Of a stretch of 64,000 nt of DNA, positions 58,601 through 64,000 are shown piece by piece. Below the pieces are notes generated by a model. The model saw only the letters and a list, made by a program, of their open reading frames with translations, had not been told where the DNA came from and did not search any database. The DNA is from Epiperipatus broadwayi (Eukaryota; Onychophora; Udeonychophora; Euonychophora; Peripatidae), in the NCBI GenBank assembly GCA_028023455.1, contig JAQFVV010006231.1:4790036-4854035 (forward strand), written 5' to 3'. A program made the position numbers and the translations under genes. Each line of letters opens with the position of its first letter. Within the stretch, counting starts at the first letter, position 1.

Positions 58601-60347
58601 AGACTAGAAAACTAGAAGCACATAATATATACATACGAAGATAGGCCAAATGTCAGTAACGCAGTATGATAAATGTCTCTAACGACATTGAATAAATTTT
58701 ACTGATTTAAAATAAATGACCCTTGTTTGAATACTATACTTTATAATATGCTATGCCACTATAATATATATAGAGAGAAGATTTTGTTTAATAAAATATA
58801 CATGAAGATTTTATTTAGTAAAAGAAACATTAAGATTTACCCCCATCCCTTTTCTGCTATTTTTAAATAAATCAATCCCACCTTCGTTGATTTTACAACA
58901 ACTGGAATATATAAGTATATTTTAAGAGTAAATAAAAAAAACAGTCATATAGAAAATAATTAATGGGTCACTCTTTCAGAATTTAATAAAAAACAACATT
59001 TTAAAAGATTTCAAAGCGTTAATTAGCTTAAGTTCTGGATTTACCCCGGGTAGAAAATCCAGTGTTAAACAAATATATATTTTTATATTAAAACACAAAT
59101 AAAATGTTGGCTTGTAAAACAATCTGGCAAGCATATTAATTAATAATGTGTTATGTTTTAAAAGGGATGTTAATAACTTGCTTCATGAAGGTTTACTTAA
59201 AAATGACAGAAAAGATTTTTATAAATTAAGCTCACCAGTTTGCTTGAGATTGACAAATTAATAATAAAAGCATATATATATAAAATCAAGTAATAAATAA
59301 CTATAAATAATTGACCACACCAAAGTTAAAGAAAGTTAGAGCATATGAGAGAGAATTAAATAAAATAAATTACTTAAGAGCAAATTACATATTAAAACAA
59401 AAACAAAGTTAAATACATTAGAAGACATATTGATAGATGAGTTAGGCTTGGAAATTTACCTTTCAATTTTAAGAGTCCATTTTAAAGAATGGCACATGCA
59501 CTGAGATTGAAATGCAAGTACTTCGGTGGCAGAAAACTTTAGCATTCTAAAGTTCTTTTTTTATACCTTTCTTCATTTCAGGGCAGCAGGATATTACAGC
59601 AGTGGCAGATGATGACCCAACAGGCCTGAGAAAGATGGTGGATTTACTGCTACATCATTTTTAAGTTTCAAGCGACGTGTAATATGTTTACAATCAGTTC
59701 TCTCAATAGTAGCTAATCTAATCTGTCTCTCAAAATTCAGCCATTTTATACCTTTTCTTTATCGGTTGTTTTTGAAGATGCAACAGTAAGATAACATCCA
59801 AAAATAAATTCAGATCTATTTCCAGATTAGAAATAGATTTGACAACATGTTTATACAAAAGAAAATCTTTAATCTACTTAATCCCATTTATTTTAAGTAA
59901 AACTTTAATCAAAAAATACTTCCCTTTAATTTTTTTGGACAATTAACAACAGTCACATCTTTCATATTGGATTTTATAATAGTTTAATAAAAAAAACAAG
60001 CAATTTAAAAAGAAAAAGTTAAAAATGACGTATAATAAAATATTTTTAAAAAATCAATATTTTGTTAGTAAGTTTTGCTCCTATATATATTTTTGAGTCG
60101 CACCTATGTATTTTAATAAAAAAAATTAATAATTGCTAAAAAAGTATTAATAATAATTTTAAAACATGTTATTGAAACATTAAATTTTATAATTTAGGCA
60201 TGCATGTCAAATATATACATAAAATATATATACACGACAAAAGGAGCAGGATGGGAAATAGAGTTTGAATAAAAGTTAGTAGATGGAAACATGAAGCTCA
60301 ATCTTAAGCTAAGATTGACTGCTTCAATATACTGGAAAATATCCTGT
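58601..60347. other. Intergenic DNA, no gene recognised
   Basis: AT-rich. On the minus strand at about 59600-59760 a short protein-like run (RQIRLATIERTDCKHITRR) is open but unrecognised; it may be a pseudogene scrap. Confidence 0.4.
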
Positions 60348-60359
60348 ATATTTGATTCT

Positions 60360-60830
60360 AAACCACTAAACATCACATGATCATCATCTCATGCTAGCAC
60401 ATAACTGTTAGTAAACAGGCAAAAACTCTCCATATAGTAGTGCTATCTTGTGCTAACCAGAGTAATTAATGGATGCCAGAAGGCTTGTGCATAAAATCCC
60501 TATCTAGTGCCTACTCATCCAATATCCCCAGACTAGTTTCTGGCTTGTGACCTTTATCAGTGAGGAACTATTGAGCTTAGATTGAAAATATTGTTTTCAA
60601 TTTCATTCTCAAGGTGGCTGCTGGAGGGTTGCATTAGATCCTAAGATCTAGGTGCAGTGTTCTCAGATCCAAGGCTCCTCACTGATGAAGGTTTTAAGCC
60701 AGAAACTAGTCTGGGGATATTGGATGAGTAAGCACTAGATAGGGATTTTATGCACAAGCATTCTGGCATCCATTGATTACTCTGGTTAGCACAAGGTGGC
60801 ACTACTATATGGAGAGTTTTTGCCTGTTTA
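60360..60830 (+). mobile_element. F1 foldback element, copy 4
   Basis: A 471-bp insertion flanked by the 12-bp duplication ATATTTGATTCT (60348-60359 and 60831-60842). Starts AAACCACTAAACATCACATG. The left half contains AATATCCCCAGACTAGTTTC. The centre has a stretch of its own (about 60565-60610) that is absent from the other copies. The right half is inverted, with CACTGATGAAGG then TTTTAAGCCAGAAACTAG, and the end is TTTTTGCCTGTTTA. This is the longest copy and shows both halves most fully. Confidence 0.9.
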
Positions 60831-60842
60831 ATATTTGATTCT

Positions 60843-61875
60843 TTAATTCTAATTGTTTTATGTAATTGACAATCTATTCTTTAGTGCAATCATTGTATTT
60901 ATTTAAGTTATTTTAACCATATTAATTTTTTTTATCTTTTATAATTTATTTTAAAATTAAAGTTGTACTTTTTATTTTACCTTCATTTTTCTTTTACTAT
61001 TATTTTTTTTATATTTCTTTTATTTCTTTCTCCAATTTCAGCCAATCAATCAATCAACAGATATCTATATTTGGTTACAAGTAATTTGTTTTCCTTCATG
61101 CTCACATCCTATTCATGGTTGTCATTTATTATGTTGTTGCTTTTTTTACAATGGTGATACAAATATCATTGCTTTTTGGATTTGCTAATTTTGAATTCAT
61201 TAATTTTTTTATTTTTTTTTTAAAATCTAAATTCATTCACTCAATATTTATATACCATATAAGTATACAATTTTGTTTTGTATTTTTAAATAAGTAATAG
61301 ATTGAGAAAAATCATATTAAACACTTCTTATATTCATTTAAATGATGGCTTTCAATATAGTGAAATGTACTAGATATACTGCCAATATCTTGATCTGGGG
61401 TGAGCCAAGAGTCTAAACCTTGACAAATTGGTCATTACATTATGGATCAGTGTAAGAGTATAAAAGGCCAAAAAAGTAAATCCTGACACAAAATCATAGG
61501 TAAAACTCTACAGCAATTTATGAGAAGACATTCTCATTTCATGACTTCTACAATCTTGTCTAATTGTAAATATATGAATATCACCTTTCTTTTGGATAAA
61601 TTTATGAATTCAGAGAAGATTGTTGCAGCATGGAAACTACATATTCTCTTTAAATGCAAAGACAGCACAAAAAATGATAAAAATAAAATCTTGCTTATAT
61701 TGAAAACATTTAAAGTAGTAGTAATAAATTAAGAGTTATCTTTGTGATATAAAAAAATATCATGGATTGCTTTTAATAGTAGAAGCAACCTTTGATCTTA
61801 ACTGGTTACAGCTATCTTCTTAAATGAGACAATCCTAGCAATAAAACTATCATCTATTTTTTTTCTTTTGAGTAC
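60843..61875. other. Intergenic DNA, no feature assigned
   Basis: AT-rich, with T- and A-rich runs. The short frames here (for example at 61520-61732) show no domain. Confidence 0.45.
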
Positions 61876-61950
61876 CCTGCACAGTTTGGCATAGTTGATA
61901 GAGCATCTGATTTGAGATCAGGGGGTCCCAGGATAAATTCTGGTACTTGC
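61876..61950 (+). repeat. tRNA-like sequence (SINE head or tRNA pseudogene)
   Basis: CATAGTTGATAGAGCATCTG (D-arm and A-box form), an anticodon-arm-like CTGATTTGAGATCAG, a variable-loop GGGGGTCCC and a T-arm remnant CCAGGATAAATTCTGG line up with a standard tRNA. The TTC of the T loop is changed to ATAAA and the acceptor stem does not pair, so it is not a working tRNA. Confidence 0.6.
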
Positions 61951-64000
61951 AAGTCTAGCACACACGTTTTATGAACTTCTGAGCAATACAGCTATATTTC
62001 TTTTTTCTTTTGAATTGAGAATGGCTGGTCTAATAAGAAACAGCTTTTTTTTTTTCATTTAGATTTGAAACATAAAAAGCTATATGGCCTGGTTTTTGAC
62101 AAAACTCTTGTTAGAAAAAATAAAAGGAGAAATGTAAAGCTAAAGATAAATATTGCAACTCTTAAAAAAACAAAAGTTGCAAATTATCAATTAATTAAGG
62201 ATGGTAATTATGTTGACAAGATGTTATAAATGATGACTTGATTATGTAAAGTAGGATTTGATATGCTTAATAGACTCCTTGATAGTTTTGATCTAACATT
62301 AGCAGCTCAGGTGACATATCCTCCAATAATGTGTAGCATATATGCACAAATATGTATAAAGAAGACAGAAAGGAATTCTCAGTATATTGCAAAATCTTTT
62401 AAATTCCTTTCTAAGGAAGGAATAAGTATTTGTTTTGAGAAATTTAAATACAAATGTTGATTCTGATCACTATTGTCATAGTATTAGTAAAATAAACGAA
62501 AATGCTCGAAGACATCTTTTATTCTACTTCCAAAACAGTATTTGCATAATCACCATCTTGTTTGACAGACATTACTACTTTATGTTAAGTCACTGGCATA
62601 AGCTGAATTTTTTTTTCAGATCATGGCTTTATGCACACAAAATCATAAATTTCTATTCTACCACAGATTTGATTCATATTATACATTGATTGCTATGAAT
62701 GTCAACAATACTAAAGTATATAATAATTTTCAAAAAGGATATTAATTTTATTCAAAGTTATATTTGTAAATAAAGCACAAACAAATTCTATGGAAATTCT
62801 TATTAACAATAAATAAATATCATAATTCTGTGTACAACTTATAGAAAAAATGAGATGAGTGCAATAATTACAGATTTTCTTTTAAAATAATACAGGTATG
62901 TTTTTTGTATCAGTTATATTAAATAAATTGTGGAAACTTAATGATAATTAAAGACTCAATGTGGATAGATATTCAACGACAGATATAATTTTCATATGTA
63001 GACAACATCAAAAAAAGTGCACAAAGCAGAGTGATTTATTCTTCACTGCTTTCATCAACTTAGAAAAACTTTTGATACAGTGATCTTATTAAATGATAAA
63101 AATATTAAGAATGATTAATAACTTGGCTAGAGGTAGTTTAACCAAGCTACTTTCCACCACTTTAATGGCGACATCATGAATATTCTCTTATTACAAAACT
63201 AAATATCCATTTTGGAAAAGCAACTATTTATTTTTTACACGATAAAAAAAAGGTGAAATAATCCATTTTATACTTTAAAAATAAATATTTTTTTCAAAAT
63301 TTACTCCATGCTTTCTAAGGAAAAATTATTTGATCGTACTTTAAATATATTAACTCCAACCTATGAACATGTAAATGACATATTTGGATTATCTTAAAAA
63401 AAAATACGCATCTTAAATAGAAAGATCTGCAATATGTCATAAACTATATATTCATTCGGAAAATAGATGTCACCTGATTTCCTAAATAAATTTTGACAAG
63501 AAAAAGAAATAGATCAAGACTAATATGCAAAGACATTTTCAAGACGTCTTTGAAAGATTTTAATATTATTGGACTAAAACTAAACACATGATCAAATTCA
63601 TGGATAGAACATAACTGTTTTATGCTCACACTACATTCGACTATATGACAAAAGAAGTTACTCATCAAAACACTCTGGGGTTTTTTCCTTCATCTACTCT
63701 TGAATCTTCAGTAAAGATATCAAAAGTCATTACAGTAAAATAATTCCTAATTTTTTTCTCTTATAATTAAATTCGTTCTCATTCCTATTTTTTATTCATG
63801 ATAGAATATTCTTTGAACAGGTTTTAGAACTCTGTCATAATATACATAATGAAAATGTTATCAATAAAACGCAAATTAATAAACTTAAAGGGATTTTAAT
63901 CTGTTGTATATAGACTGTTATAGAGTAAAAAAACAAACGTGAATATCAGTTATTTATCTAAAAATATAAAAATGAATTATGTGAAATAAAATGTTGGCAA
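61951..64000. other. Intergenic DNA, no gene recognised
   Basis: AT-rich. Around 62240-62700 several short plus-strand frames look slightly protein-like (FDLTLAAQVTYPPIMCSIYA) but are not continuous. Possibly an old retroelement piece. Confidence 0.4.

Noticed and set aside
59600-59760. Minus-strand protein-like run near 59.7 kb as an exon
   Set aside because: Short, without convincing splice sites or a recognised family.
44687-60830. Calling F1 a proven hammerhead ribozyme
   Set aside because: The CTGATGA and GAAAC strings and a short stem are there, but trial pairings for stems I and III in both open-stem arrangements failed or needed large bulges, and the base pair next to the core is A-A.
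61876-61950. Functional tRNA gene
   Set aside because: The T loop lacks TTC, the acceptor stem does not pair, and no pol III terminator is placed correctly.

Overview
The window reads as nuclear DNA of an AT-rich, repeat-laden invertebrate-type animal. The evidence is spliceosomal introns with GT/AG borders, AATAAA poly(A) signals, a metazoan-type gamma-tubulin complex gene, a seven-transmembrane receptor and many classes of eukaryotic transposon. I cannot name the species. No operon, CRISPR, rRNA or bacterial feature was seen.

Host genes are few. Bases 2113-2279 and 20860-20962 are the last two coding exons (+ strand) of a gamma-tubulin complex component 2 gene (TUBGCP2/GCP2), joined by a phase-2 intron of about 18.6 kb. 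At 52707-53684 lies a one-exon coding region for a class A (rhodopsin-like) GPCR with unusual micro-switch motifs. A decayed antisense coding relic lies at 12513-13510.

The big TUBGCP2 intron is a transposon graveyard: a Tigger/pogo-like relic between inverted arms (3130-4810); a Merlin-like DNA transposon with 47-bp terminal inverted repeats and an 8-bp target duplication (6683-8654); the antisense coding relic; a Penelope-like element with RT (YVDD) and GIY-YIG domains, inverted ends and a 14-bp target duplication (14634-16003); a foldback (16203-16506); and a complete-ended but internally deleted Ty3/gypsy-type LTR element on the minus strand (16802-19818, 5-bp target duplication GATCA).

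From 21 to 45 kb there are no convincing genes. This part holds two old minus-strand copies of one LINE family (25.0-27.1 and 32.0-34.7 kb), several foldback or MITE-like palindromes, and tRNA-derived SINE heads. From 44.7 to 50.8 kb there are two head-to-tail copies of a second LINE family (+ strand). The second copy is broken by two insertions of a short foldback family here called F1. After the GPCR come a young 5'-truncated RTE-type LINE (54813-55352), a 219-bp tandem duplication running into a hairpin (56708-57319), SINE heads and another F1 copy (60360-60830).

The most interesting system is F1. It has four clear copies of about 340-470 bp plus a divergent relative, is built as near-palindromes, and begins AAACCAC and ends GCCTGTTTAA. 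Three copies have perfect 12-16 bp target duplications. F1 has no visible poly(A) tail, pol III boxes or ORF. Its arms carry a hammerhead-like string, CTGATGAA + short stem + AGAAAC. An unrelated palindrome at 57.0-57.3 kb has a similar string. I infer, but cannot prove, that these are non-autonomous retroelements related to Penelope-like element termini.
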